NCBI GenBank assembly: GCA_018969295.1
Contig: JAGWYN010000014.1
Span: 1-64,000 of the forward strand
Length of the DNA stretch: 64,000 nt
Source of the DNA: Chloroflexota bacterium
GTDB lineage: Bacteria > Chloroflexota > Anaerolineae > Caldilineales > Caldilineaceae
Direction of reading: 5' to 3'
Part shown: piece after piece, positions 23,356-32,548 of the stretch
Numbering within the stretch: position 1 is the stretch's first letter
Layout of the letters: every line of letters begins with the position of its first letter
Program-made: the position numbers and the translations under genes
The notes under the pieces: model-generated
The model's input: the letters and a program-made list of their open reading frames with translations, nothing else
The model's database searches: none
What the model was told of the DNA's origin: nothing

Positions 23356-25053
23356 ATGGCAAGACAAGAAAATAAGGCGGCAGACCAGACCGCCCCCCTG
23401 TTGCGCGTCATCCCCCTGGGAGGGGTCGGCGAAATCGGCAAAAATATGCTGGTCCTGGAATCTGGCAACAATCTGCTGGTCATCGACGCAGGGCTGATGT
23501 TTCCGACCAGCGACATGCACGGCATCGACATCGTGATCCCAGATGCCTCCTACGTGCTGGAACGGCCGGACCAGGTGCGCGGGATTGTGCTGACCCACGG
23601 CCACGAAGATCACATCGGCGCGCTCTCCTATTTTGTGGAACAGGGTCTGCGGGCACCCATCTACGCGACCGCCCTGACACAGGGGCTGCTCGAAGTCAAA
23701 CTGCGCGAACAAAAATTGTTGGCAGAAGCCGACCTGCATGTCATCACCGCCGACACGGTGATCGAGCTGGGCCCCTTCACTGTCGAGTTTTTTCACACCA
23801 CACACAGTTTTCCCGACAGTGTCGGGGTGGCCGTGTTGACACCGGCCGGCCGGGTTATCCACACCAGCGACTATCGTTTTGACCCGACCCCAGTGGACGG
23901 ACGACCTACCGAAGAACACAAGCTGAAGCAGTGGGGGGATGCAGGAGTGCTGCTCCTGATGGCAGACAGCACAAACGCCGAACGCAGCGGGACCACCGAG
24001 AGCGAAGCCACTGTGGAGACCATGCTCGAAGAGGTGATGAGCCAGGCCGAGGGACGTCTCCTGCTGGCCACATTCGCTTCCAACCTCGGCCGTGTGCAAC
24101 AGGTGATCAACGTGGCCCGGCGGCATGGCCGACGGCTGGGGGTGATCGGGCGCAGCATGGTCAACAACGTGCGCATCGCCATCAAGCTCGGCTACCTGAA
24201 TATCAAAGAGGAAGAGCTGCTGACCGCCGGCGAAATGGAGTCGCTGCCAGGCCATGAGGTAGTGATCGTGGCGACCGGCAGCCAGGGCGAACCTACCAGC
24301 GCAATGGTGCGCATGAGCATGGGAGACCACCGCCAGCTGGTGCTGCGTGCCGGGGATACTGTGGTGTTGAGCGCAACGCCGATCCCAGGCAACGAAGAGC
24401 TCTTCAACCGCACCGTGGACAATCTCTTCCGCCAAGGCGCCAATGTGCTCTACCACGAGCTGGGCAGCGTGCACGTCAGCGGCCACGGCGGGCAGGCAGA
24501 TTATCTGCGCATGCTCGACCTGACCCGCCCGCAGCATTTCATCCCGGTCCACGGCGAATACCGCCACCTGGTGCTGCATTCGCGGCTGGTCGAACGCTGG
24601 GGCGTGCCCAAGGAACGGATCTTTGTGGTCGAAGACGGAGATACAGTGGAATTCGGCAACTTCGACGGCAAAGGCATCATCGTCGGACGCCGGGGGGAAA
24701 AGCTGGAGGCCGGCCACGTCTATGTCGACGGGCTCGGCGTAGGCGATATCGGCAACGTGGTGCTGCGTGACCGGCGCCAGCTGAGCCAGGAAGGGTTTAT
24801 CGTCTGCATTGTGGCGGTCGACGAGTTCGACGGCGAAATTATCTATGGCCCAGAGATCATCAGCCGTGGCTTTGTCTATATGCGTGAACAGGAAGATCTG
24901 ATTCGCCGAGCACAGGAGGCAGTCTCCAAGGTGGTCAAAAAGAAAGCCCCAACCTCGGTGCTGGAAAATAAGATCAAGGACGCACTGGGCAATTTCGCAG
25001 CGCGCGAGATCGGCCGACGCCCTATGGTGCTGCCGCTGGTGATCGAAGTCTAG
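23356..25053 (+). CDS. rnj: Ribonuclease J
   Basis: RNase J is a metallo-beta-lactamase/beta-CASP nuclease with 5'-3' exo- and endonuclease activity in mRNA decay and rRNA maturation. The 565-residue protein has the zinc motif THGHEDHIGAL (His81-His86), the HTSDYRFD strand, the beta-CASP segment with SGHGGQADYL and the final HGEYRHLVLH, plus a C-terminal domain ending in REIGRRPMVLPLVIEV. The ATG at 23356 follows GAGGAG; an in-frame TTG three codons upstream is less likely. The next gene begins 13 nt after its stop. Confidence 0.96.
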   Translation: MARQENKAADQTAPLLRVIPLGGVGEIGKNMLVLESGNNLLVIDAGLMFPTSDMHGIDIVIPDASYVLERPDQVRGIVLTHGHEDHIGALSYFVEQGLRAPIYATALTQGLLEVKLREQKLLAEADLHVITADTVIELGPFTVEFFHTTHSFPDSVGVAVLTPAGRVIHTSDYRFDPTPVDGRPTEEHKLKQWGDAGVLLLMADSTNAERSGTTESEATVETMLEEVMSQAEGRLLLATFASNLGRVQQVINVARRHGRRLGVIGRSMVNNVRIAIKLGYLNIKEEELLTAGEMESLPGHEVVIVATGSQGEPTSAMVRMSMGDHRQLVLRAGDTVVLSATPIPGNEELFNRTVDNLFRQGANVLYHELGSVHVSGHGGQADYLRMLDLTRPQHFIPVHGEYRHLVLHSRLVERWGVPKERIFVVEDGDTVEFGNFDGKGIIVGRRGEKLEAGHVYVDGLGVGDIGNVVLRDRRQLSQEGFIVCIVAVDEFDGEIIYGPEIISRGFVYMREQEDLIRRAQEAVSKVVKKKAPTSVLENKIKDALGNFAAREIGRRPMVLPLVIEV

Positions 25054-25066
25054 CAGCACAACAACC

Positions 25067-25822
25067 ATGGCTGGAGCGACCCGCTATCTTCCCTATTACG
25101 ATGACCTCCTCGAGGCACTGGCGACTCCTGGCTGCGCATTCTGTCTGCTGCAGCAACGGACCGCCGAGCGCTATCTGGATGCACTGCTGTGGGAGAGTGT
25201 CAACGACCCCAGCCTGCGACGCGAGGTGAGCGCCGCTCGCGGCTTCTGCCGCAGCCACGCCTGGCTGTTGGTACGCCCGGGAGCGGCACTCAGCGCCGCC
25301 ATTCTGTACAAAGATGTGGTGCTCGGTGCCGCGCGGGCGCTGCAGAGCGCCTCTGCAGAGCGCCCTTCGCTCTGGCAACGGCTGCGCACATGGCTCAGAC
25401 GCCCAAACCCGCCGGAAGACCCCGTCGTGCAGGCGCTGGCAGCGCAGCGCACCTGCCCGGCATGCACCAACGCCCGCGCAGTCGAGCAGCACCTCTGCGC
25501 CACCGTCGGGACAGCCATCCAGCGCTCAGACGAGTTTTTGCTGCGCTACCGGAGTTCCAGCGGCCTCTGCCTCGACCATTTTTCAACGTTGACGGCCGCC
25601 CTGCAGCCGTCCCGGCTGCGCCAGCCGCTGTGGGAGGCACAGAGCGCAGTCTGGCAGAGACTGGACACTGAACTAGCCGAGTTTATCCGCAAAAACGACC
25701 ACCGCTTTCGGGGAGAACCCTTCGGGGTCGAACGCGACGCCTGGGAACGGGCGATCGCACTCACCTCTGGCCCACAGCCAGCGGCGACTTCGACGCGCGG
25801 CGGGTTGACCCAGAGCCGCTGA
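25067..25822 (+). CDS. DUF6062 family cysteine-rich protein
   Basis: The 251-residue protein looks like the DUF6062 family, an uncharacterised group I associate with Chloroflexota and Firmicutes. It has repeated Cys/His signatures: GCAFC near residue 23, FCRSHAW, CPACTNA and LCLDHFS. Two such CxxC plus C-x-x-H halves suggest two metal (zinc or Fe-S) sites. There is no signal peptide or membrane segment. It follows rnj by 13 nt and precedes a metallophosphoesterase, so a link to RNA or envelope turnover is possible but unproven. Confidence 0.7.
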   Translation: MAGATRYLPYYDDLLEALATPGCAFCLLQQRTAERYLDALLWESVNDPSLRREVSAARGFCRSHAWLLVRPGAALSAAILYKDVVLGAARALQSASAERPSLWQRLRTWLRRPNPPEDPVVQALAAQRTCPACTNARAVEQHLCATVGTAIQRSDEFLLRYRSSSGLCLDHFSTLTAALQPSRLRQPLWEAQSAVWQRLDTELAEFIRKNDHRFRGEPFGVERDAWERAIALTSGPQPAATSTRGGLTQSR

Positions 25823-25864
25823 AAAGCACCCCTGCCAGGGTGCGAAAGGTCCAGGAACAGCACA

Positions 25865-26863
25865 TTGAAACCGTTGTTGCATCCCCCTCGCAGCCCGCTC
25901 AACCTGCTGCCAGACCCTGTCGAAACAGCGCTGGAACAGCGTCTGGAGCTGGCCTACGAACAAGAACAGCTGACCGGCCATGCCAGCCTCTTTTCGCGGC
26001 GCTCGCTGCTGTGGATGGCCAGCGGCCTGCTCGGCACAGCCCTGCTCGGCACCGGCTACGCACGCTGGGTCGAACCTGCCCAGGTGCAGGTGGAGGAGGT
26101 CCCACTGCCCGTCCCCCGGCTGCCCGAACGGCTGATCGGCAAACGCATCGCCCAAATCTCAGACATCCATATCGGCGCCTATTTTACCCAGGAAGAGACA
26201 GCAGCCGCTATCCGTCTCGTCAATCAGTTGAACGTAGATCTGCTGATGCTGACCGGCGATTTTGGCACCGTGCGCGAACGGGACCGCAACCTGCGGGCCG
26301 CGCGGCGGACGGCAGTCTTGTTGTCGTTGGTGGAGCCGCTGCGGCTGGCAACCATGCCGGTGGTGGCTGTCACCGGCAACCACGACCACTGGGGTGGGCT
26401 GGATCCCGTCGTGCGCATGTTGAACGAAGCCGGGGCCCGGCTGCTGCGCAACGCAGCGATCCCGATCGACGATGGCCTGTGGCTGGCCGGCGTGGAAGAC
26501 GTCTGGGGGGGAAGCCCAGATCTGGCCGCAGCGCTGAGCGAGGTGCCAGCCGGGACTCCTACCTTATTGATGTCGCATGCCCCCGACTATTTTGACAACG
26601 TGCTCCAGCGCAATGCCCCGATCACAGCCCAGTTCAGCGGCCATACACACGGCGGACAGGTCCGCCTGCCCAGCCCGGTGCCCAGCCCCGAAGGGCTCTA
26701 CAGCTACGCGCTGGTGATTCCAGAGTACGGCAAGCACTACCCAATCGGACTGCGCCGGGTAGGCGAACGCAGTGTCTACACCAACCGCGGGATCGGCAGC
26801 TGGCCAGTTCCCTACCGGTTCAACTGCCCGCCAGAGATCACCGTTTTTACCCTACATCCCTAA
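25865..26863 (+). CDS. Membrane-anchored metallophosphoesterase, YkuE/YaeI-like
   Basis: This is a calcineurin-like phosphoesterase of 332 residues. After a hydrophilic N-terminus a hydrophobic segment (about 48-65) preceded by SRRSLL could be a Tat-like signal or an anchor. The metal motifs follow in family order: QISDIHIG (Asp100, His102), LTGDF, TGNHDHWGG, SHAPDYFD and SGHTHGGQ. This subfamily includes lipid and nucleotide phosphohydrolases. A TTG start at 25865 with AGGA 8 nt upstream is used; no ATG fits. Confidence 0.85.
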   Translation: MKPLLHPPRSPLNLLPDPVETALEQRLELAYEQEQLTGHASLFSRRSLLWMASGLLGTALLGTGYARWVEPAQVQVEEVPLPVPRLPERLIGKRIAQISDIHIGAYFTQEETAAAIRLVNQLNVDLLMLTGDFGTVRERDRNLRAARRTAVLLSLVEPLRLATMPVVAVTGNHDHWGGLDPVVRMLNEAGARLLRNAAIPIDDGLWLAGVEDVWGGSPDLAAALSEVPAGTPTLLMSHAPDYFDNVLQRNAPITAQFSGHTHGGQVRLPSPVPSPEGLYSYALVIPEYGKHYPIGLRRVGERSVYTNRGIGSWPVPYRFNCPPEITVFTLHP

Positions 26864-26897
26864 AGAGCGGCACACCGTTTTGTGAGACGAACAGGCC

Positions 26898-29762
26898 ATG
26901 CATCCCGTACCCCACAAGACCCTTCAAACAGCGCTCCCCACCGGAGCCCAGCTGGCCGGGCTGACACAGCCAGCCTACCGGATCCCGGCAGCAGCAGCCG
27001 TCGCTGAGCTGAAGAGCGACGCCAGCCAAGGGCTCAGCCAGGCTGAGGCCGCACGCCGTCTGCTGCACTTTGGACCCAACGAGCTCGCCACCGCAGCCCC
27101 CGTGCCACACTGGCGCCGTCTGCTGGCGCAGTTCTCCAACCCCCTCGTCCTGCTGCTGCTGGGCGCAACGCTGATCTCGGTCGGAGCCTGGCTGCTGGAG
27201 GGCGCTCACGGCTTGCCCTATGAAGCACTCGCCATCGTGGCCATCGTCCTGATCAACGCCCTGATCGGCTTCTACCAGGAAGCACGTGCCGAGGCGGCTG
27301 TGGAGGCGCTCAAACAGATGGGCGCAGCCACCGCACTCGTGCTGCGCGAGGGACATCCACAGAATATCGCCGCGCGCGAGCTGGTGCCCGGCGATATTCT
27401 GTTGGTAGAAGAGGGCAGCGCCGTCGCCGCCGACAGCCGCCTGATCCACGTCACCTCGCTGCAAATGTCTGAAGCAGCCTTGACCGGGGAGAGCCAGCCC
27501 GTCACCAAGACAGTGGACCCCCTCGACAGCAGCACAGGCATCGGTGACCGCACCAACCAAATCTTCAGTGGCACGGTCGCCACCTTTGGTCGCGGCCGCG
27601 CAGTGGTCACCGCCACCGGCATGGCCACTGAAATCGGCCACATCGCGACCCTCATGCAGTCCACCTCCGAAGAAAAAACCCCGCTCAGCCAGGAGATCGA
27701 AGTGGTTGGGCGCAATCTGGGCATCGGCGTCCTCGCAATTGCCCTGGTCGTAATCGTCACCATTCTGATCGTCGACGGCGTGAACAGCCTGGCTGGAATT
27801 CTTGCAACCCTGCTGCTGGGGGTCTCGCTAGCAGTCGCCGCAGTGCCAGAAGGCCTGCCTACCCTGCTGACGGTGGTGCTGGCACTCGGTGTGCAGCGCA
27901 TGGCCCGACGCAATGCCATCGTGCGCCGGCTGGCAGCAGTCGAGACCCTGGGCTCAGCATCGGTGATCTGCTCGGACAAAACTGGCACCCTGACCCGCAA
28001 CGAAATGACCGTACGCACCCTGGTCACCCCCAGCGGACGGGTTGATTTCAGCGGCACCGGCTATATCCCCCACGGATCTGTACAGCTGCACGACAGCAAC
28101 CAGCCGCTGGGCGAAGGAGAACTGCTGGCAGAGGTGCGCCGCGCGCTGCTGGGGGGGGCACTGGCCAACAACGCCCTGTTGGAAAAACAACAAAACGGAC
28201 GCTGGACAATCCAGGGGGACCCGACCGAGGCAGCCTTGCTCGTCGCCGCGCACAAAGTGGGCCTGGAGCGCACAGAGCTGGAACGCCGTTTCAGCCGGGT
28301 CGGCGAGCTCCCCTTTTCCTCTGAACGCAAATTGATGAGCACTGTGCAGAGCGACCTCGACCACAACGACACCCTGACGATCGTCGCCAAGGGAGCCCCC
28401 GACATTCTGCTGGCACGCTGTACCTACGAACAGAAAGGCGAGGCCCTCCTCCAGCTGAACGAGGAGAGACGCCGCGCCCTGCTGGCCCAGATCGAAGAGT
28501 TGGCGGGCGCAGCCCTGCGCACCCTCGGCCTCGCCTACCGCCGGATCCCCCAGGCCGAATACAGCACCGCAGGGGAGGAACTCGAACAAGAACTGGTCTT
28601 CACCGGTGTAGTCGGCATCCTCGACCCGCCGCGGCCAGAGGCCCGCCCCGCCGTCGCTACCGCCCAGCGCGCCGGAATTCGGGTCATCATGATCACAGGC
28701 GACCACCCCGTCACGGCAGCCACCATCGCCGCAGAACTGGGGATCGTCCCTCCAGGCACGCCAGCCATCCCTGGCACCCAGCTGGAAATGCTGAACGACC
28801 GCCAATTGGTAGAAACGGTGCGTCTCCATTCGGTCTACGCGCGGGTCAGCCCAGAACACAAACTGCGCATTATCCAGGCCTTGCGTGCCGACGGACATAC
28901 AGTCGCAATGACCGGGGACGGGGTCAACGATGCCCCTGCACTCAAACAGGCCGACATCGGCGTGGCCATGGGAATCTCCGGCACCGACGTCTCCAAAGAA
29001 GCCGCCGACATGATCCTCACCGACGACAATTTTGCCACCATCGTGGCCGCCATTGAAGAAGGACGTTCGATCTTCGACAATATTCGCAAATTTTTGCGCT
29101 ACCTGATCTCCTCCAACATCGGCGAGGTGTTGACCATGTTTCTGGGGGTCGTGCTGGCAGGCACCATCGGGCTGGTCTCCGACGAGACGGAGTACTTCAT
29201 CGTCCCACTGCTGGCTGCCCAGATCCTCTGGATTAACCTGCTGACCGACGCAGCGCCAGCCCTGGCGCTGGGAGTCGACCCGGTCGACCCAGCTGTCATG
29301 CGGCAGGCCCCGCGCCCGCGAACGAGCGGAGTGCTCACCCGATCCATGTGGTTGGGCTTTGGTCTGACCGGACTGACCATGGCGCTGGTCACCCTGGCCA
29401 TCCTGGACCTCGCGCTGCCCGGCGGCTTGTTTCCAGGCACGCACGACATGGTCCATGCCCGTACCCTGGCCTTTACCACCCTCGTCTTTTGTCAGCTCTT
29501 CAACGTCTTCAACGCCCGCTCCGACGAAACCAGCGCCCTTCACCACCTTTTCTCAAACCGGCTGCTCTGGGCTGCAATCGGTCTGTCAGCGCTGCTGCAA
29601 GCCGCTGTTGTCTACCTGCCGGCACTGAACAGACCCTTCGGGACAACCCCCCTCCAAGTCGAAGAGTGGCTGCTCTGTATTGGGATGGCCAGCCTGGTGC
29701 TCTGGGTCAATGAGGCCAAAAAGTGGGTTGGCAGCCTGCTCCGTGCCAGACAAAAAAACTGA
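26898..29762 (+). CDS. P-type cation-transporting ATPase, P2A calcium-type
   Basis: This 954-residue pump has a cation-ATPase N-terminal domain and the actuator motif LTGES (196-199). The M4 ion-site motif is AVPEGLP (about 315-321), phosphorylation is at Asp360 in SDKTGTLT, and the hinge is TGDGVNDAPALKQADIGVAMG. Six C-terminal helices follow, as in SERCA/PMR1-type Ca2+ (or Mn2+) ATPases. M4 PEGLP and M5/M6 NIGEVLTMF and WINLLTDAAPALALGVD support P2A rather than heavy-metal P1B. It is exported from the cytoplasm side in an ATP-driven manner typical of the family. The stop lies 8 nt from the convergent CAP/LysM gene. Confidence 0.9.
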   Translation: MHPVPHKTLQTALPTGAQLAGLTQPAYRIPAAAAVAELKSDASQGLSQAEAARRLLHFGPNELATAAPVPHWRRLLAQFSNPLVLLLLGATLISVGAWLLEGAHGLPYEALAIVAIVLINALIGFYQEARAEAAVEALKQMGAATALVLREGHPQNIAARELVPGDILLVEEGSAVAADSRLIHVTSLQMSEAALTGESQPVTKTVDPLDSSTGIGDRTNQIFSGTVATFGRGRAVVTATGMATEIGHIATLMQSTSEEKTPLSQEIEVVGRNLGIGVLAIALVVIVTILIVDGVNSLAGILATLLLGVSLAVAAVPEGLPTLLTVVLALGVQRMARRNAIVRRLAAVETLGSASVICSDKTGTLTRNEMTVRTLVTPSGRVDFSGTGYIPHGSVQLHDSNQPLGEGELLAEVRRALLGGALANNALLEKQQNGRWTIQGDPTEAALLVAAHKVGLERTELERRFSRVGELPFSSERKLMSTVQSDLDHNDTLTIVAKGAPDILLARCTYEQKGEALLQLNEERRRALLAQIEELAGAALRTLGLAYRRIPQAEYSTAGEELEQELVFTGVVGILDPPRPEARPAVATAQRAGIRVIMITGDHPVTAATIAAELGIVPPGTPAIPGTQLEMLNDRQLVETVRLHSVYARVSPEHKLRIIQALRADGHTVAMTGDGVNDAPALKQADIGVAMGISGTDVSKEAADMILTDDNFATIVAAIEEGRSIFDNIRKFLRYLISSNIGEVLTMFLGVVLAGTIGLVSDETEYFIVPLLAAQILWINLLTDAAPALALGVDPVDPAVMRQAPRPRTSGVLTRSMWLGFGLTGLTMALVTLAILDLALPGGLFPGTHDMVHARTLAFTTLVFCQLFNVFNARSDETSALHHLFSNRLLWAAIGLSALLQAAVVYLPALNRPFGTTPLQVEEWLLCIGMASLVLWVNEAKKWVGSLLRARQKN

Positions 29763-29770
29763 ATGCTCAA

Positions 29771-30931
29771 CTAGGGGATTGTCAGGGACTGCCCCGGCTG
29801 CAACAGACTCTGCTCATCCAGCCTGTTGACCCGCAACATTTCCTGCCAGTCCACCCCATGCCGGAGCGCAATGGCAAAGACTGTGTCCCCCGTCTGGACC
29901 CGGTAGGTGCGTTGCAGGGCCAATGCGGTTGGCTCAGCCGGCACCTCGGCAGAACCCACAACATTCGGGATCGCCAACACCTGGCCGATCTGCAGATAAC
30001 TCTGGTCGTCCAGGTTGTTGCTGAGGTAAAGGTCTTGCAAGCCGATGCCGTGACTGAGCGCGATCGCCAACGCAGTGTCGCCGGCACGCACCGTATATTT
30101 TTGCATCTGGGCAGAGGGCGTCGCCCCGAGCACAGCAGCTGCACTGCCGGCCGACCTGTCGCTCTCGGACGGGTCGCTCTCGGACGGGTCGCTCTCGGAC
30201 GGGTCGCCCGCAGGGGGGATCGCCTCCTCGATCGAAGGGAGGTGCAAAACCTGCCCGATGCTCAAAATATCCTGCTCCTGGAGCGCATTGGCCAGGGCAA
30301 TGTCTTGCCAATCCAGGCCGTGCCGGATCGCAATGGCGAGCAGGGTGTCGCCTGGCTGGACTGTATACGCCAGCCCCCCTTCTGGCAGAGGTTGCGGCGG
30401 TGCAGAGACGCGTGCGGGCTGGCTGGCAACGTGGCCTGGCACCCCTCCGTCTCGGTTGCCAAAATCGGTGACAAAAATGTACATCCCCCCGGGTGTCCAC
30501 CCAGCTCCCACCCCGATGTCGTCCCAGTGGGTTCCCAAAATGTTGACCCGGTGAATCCAGTCGTTCATCCACCAGACAATAGCACGCTCGGGCGCACCGA
30601 CCGCAACCCAATTTTCGCTGACAGCGCTGCTCGGATAGCCAGCGCGCGCCGCTCGCTGATAAATGTTGCTGCCGTCACTGCCGTAATGGCCCCAACGACC
30701 GCTGGCGATGACATCGTCGACATGCCGCTGGGCAGCCTCAGTCAGCGCCGCATTGAGCGCCAGGGGAGGCAGGCCATGGTCGCCGCGCTCACGGTTGACA
30801 TCGTCCAAAATCTGCTGGGCAACGGTGCCGAGCACAGGGCCTTCCTGCGCTGAAAGCGGTGACGGCCAGCAGAGCAGTGCGACGACCCCCAACAAAATAT
30901 ATCCCCAAAACGAGCGCACAAAACTTTGCAT
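29771..30931 (-). CDS. Secreted CAP-domain protein with three LysM repeats
   Basis: The 386-residue protein has a Sec signal peptide (hydrophobic core about 9-22, probable cleavage after PLSAQ). A CAP/SCP domain spans about 35-165 with H-V-x-D, GHYGSDG, SENW and VTDFGN, matching the bacterial CAP pattern. Three LysM modules lie at about 188-232, 278-322 and 341-386, each with Y-V-GDT and L-IGQ-L-IP features. LysM binds glycan chains, so the CAP domain is probably tethered to the envelope. A Ser/Asp/Pro/Glu minisatellite separates the first two LysM. The ATG at 30931 is used; an upstream ATG adds 49 residues in front of the signal. Confidence 0.9.
   Translation of the reverse strand: MQSFVRSFWGYILLGVVALLCWPSPLSAQEGPVLGTVAQQILDDVNRERGDHGLPPLALNAALTEAAQRHVDDVIASGRWGHYGSDGSNIYQRAARAGYPSSAVSENWVAVGAPERAIVWWMNDWIHRVNILGTHWDDIGVGAGWTPGGMYIFVTDFGNRDGGVPGHVASQPARVSAPPQPLPEGGLAYTVQPGDTLLAIAIRHGLDWQDIALANALQEQDILSIGQVLHLPSIEEAIPPAGDPSESDPSESDPSESDRSAGSAAAVLGATPSAQMQKYTVRAGDTALAIALSHGIGLQDLYLSNNLDDQSYLQIGQVLAIPNVVGSAEVPAEPTALALQRTYRVQTGDTVFAIALRHGVDWQEMLRVNRLDEQSLLQPGQSLTIP
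30158..30202 (-). repeat. 15-bp minisatellite, 3 copies, in a LysM linker
   Basis: Three perfect copies of GTCGCTCTCGGACGG (plus strand) encode a Ser-Asp-Pro-Ser-Glu linker between LysM modules 1 and 2 of the CAP/LysM protein. Confidence 0.92.
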
Positions 30932-31027
30932 AGATTTCTGGGAGCATACCAAAGGTGTCACCGACACGCAAATCTGAGGCGCGCCACAAAACCAGGGGAT
31001 GGAGCAGACAACGGGTTCAAGCAGAGA

Positions 31028-31056
31028 TTGCATCAATTCGCACTTGTGTTTATGCT
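31028..31056 (+). promoter_or_regulatory. Sigma-70 type promoter of the PLP enzyme gene
   Basis: TTGCAT (31028-31033), a 17-nt spacer and TATGCT (31051-31056). The predicted start is near 31063, 60 nt before the GTG start. Confidence 0.65.
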
Positions 31057-31060
31057 GTAA

Positions 31061-31099
31061 CAGTACATTTGCGTCCAACTGTACTGGCCGGCCGGCCAG
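31061..31099 (+). promoter_or_regulatory. Two overlapping inverted repeats in the 5' leader
   Basis: CAGTACA (31061-31067) pairs with TGTACTG (31080-31086). Overlapping it, CTGGCCGGCCGGCCAG (31084-31099) is a perfect 16-bp palindrome. Both lie at the predicted transcript start and before the ribosome-binding site AAGGAGAA. Using one structure excludes the other, so an RNA switch or an operator are both conceivable. Confidence 0.5.
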
Positions 31100-31122
31100 A
31101 CGACTGTAAAGGAGAATTTTTC

Positions 31123-32514
31123 GTGTCGCGTCCGATCATTCCTGGCCCTACCTATGCTGAAATGCGCAACCCCATGCTGCTGTCTGCCGAGCTGCGCGAG
31201 CAGGCAAACGCCGCACGCACAACCGAACTGGATCCCCGCAATCTGTTCAATATCAACTGGAAAAATACTGGCGACGAAGTCGAAAAAATTGTCCTCCCCA
31301 AGGAACTGACCGGCGTAGCTGCCAATATTGTCGTGCTGAGCGGACGGACCTTCCCCAGCGGCAGCATGAAGGTCGGGCCAGCCTACGCGACACTGGCTGA
31401 ACACGAAGCCCTCGAACATTTGCGCCCAGGCGACCGCACCGTGATCGGACCCAGCACCGGCAATTTCGGGATCGGAACCGCCTACGTCAGCCTGCTCAAA
31501 GGCTATCAGGCGATCGTCGTGATGCCAGACAATATGAGCAAGGAACGGTACGAGCGCATTCGCAAATACAAGGGCGAGTTGGACCTCACACCCGGCACCG
31601 AATCCGATGTCATCCTGACCCTGGAACGCACGCACAGCGCCTACGTCAGCAAACCAGAGCAGTTTGTGACCCTGGCACAGTTCGAGCTGCTGCCCAATTA
31701 TCGCTTTCATCGCCATGTGACCGGCAAGGCAGCGCTCGATGCCGTCAAAGGGATCGGCAACGGACGGATTGCTGCCTTCACCAGCGCGCCAGGCAGCGCC
31801 GGCACCCTGGCGGCCGGCGACGCCATCAAGGCCATCTACCCAGACGCCAAAATTGTGGCGCTGGAACCGCGTGAGTGCAGCACCCTCTACGACGGCGGAC
31901 AGGGACAACACCGCATCGAAGGGATCGGCGACAAAATGGTCACCCTGATCCACAATGTCTACAACAGCGACTTGCTGATGTTGATCCACGACGAAGAAAC
32001 CGTACGCGGCATGGAAGTTATGCAGAACGGCACCCATCTCCTGGTCGATCGACTGGGCGTCCCCAGCGCCGTTGCCTGCCATCTGTACGGACGTTTTGGA
32101 CCGAGCTGCATTTGCAATATCGTCGGCGCCATCAAAACCGCCAAATATCTGGGGCTTGGCCCAGAAGACAATGTCGTCACCGTGGCCACCGACTCCTACG
32201 ACCGCTACCCCTCGGTCAGCGAGCTGCTTTACACACGCAACGGCGGCCGCCCCAGCGACGACCAGCTGGAAATGTGGGCCAAAAGCGTCTTCCTCGGTGC
32301 CAGCCTTGGCGAAATCGTCGACCTCACACAAAATGGACAACAGGCCCGACTGCAACGCATGAAAGCTGACCTGTGGACTCGGTTTGGCTACAGCGCCGAC
32401 TACATCCGCAACATGGTCGACCAGGATTTCTGGGACACAGAATATGCCAAAATTCGCGAGATCGACCCTGTAATCGCCCAAGTGCGTGCCAGTGGAACGG
32501 CAACGACGATCTGA
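31123..32514 (+). CDS. PLP-dependent fold-type II enzyme, cysteine synthase-like
   Basis: The 463-residue protein belongs to the tryptophan-synthase-beta/cysteine-synthase superfamily. The Schiff-base lysine is Lys84 in PSGSMKVGPAY, and the phosphate/substrate loop is PSTGNFGIG. A late Ser/Gly-rich cofactor loop (SAPGSAGTLAAG) is also typical. It is longer than O-acetylserine sulfhydrylases (about 310-330), with a C-terminal extension of more than 100 residues. It is probably a lyase or beta-replacement enzyme of unknown substrate. The GTG at 31123 follows AAGGAG; ORF upstream of it runs through the promoter and is excluded. Confidence 0.78.
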   Translation: MSRPIIPGPTYAEMRNPMLLSAELREQANAARTTELDPRNLFNINWKNTGDEVEKIVLPKELTGVAANIVVLSGRTFPSGSMKVGPAYATLAEHEALEHLRPGDRTVIGPSTGNFGIGTAYVSLLKGYQAIVVMPDNMSKERYERIRKYKGELDLTPGTESDVILTLERTHSAYVSKPEQFVTLAQFELLPNYRFHRHVTGKAALDAVKGIGNGRIAAFTSAPGSAGTLAAGDAIKAIYPDAKIVALEPRECSTLYDGGQGQHRIEGIGDKMVTLIHNVYNSDLLMLIHDEETVRGMEVMQNGTHLLVDRLGVPSAVACHLYGRFGPSCICNIVGAIKTAKYLGLGPEDNVVTVATDSYDRYPSVSELLYTRNGGRPSDDQLEMWAKSVFLGASLGEIVDLTQNGQQARLQRMKADLWTRFGYSADYIRNMVDQDFWDTEYAKIREIDPVIAQVRASGTATTI

Positions 32515-32548
32515 CCAGGTCGAAGAACCCAGGCAGCAAACACACCCT

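Noticed and set aside
30955..31122. N-terminal 56 residues in front of the PLP enzyme
   Set aside because: The segment contains the promoter and leader palindromes and shows no protein similarity; a GTG with a good SD site lies at 31123.
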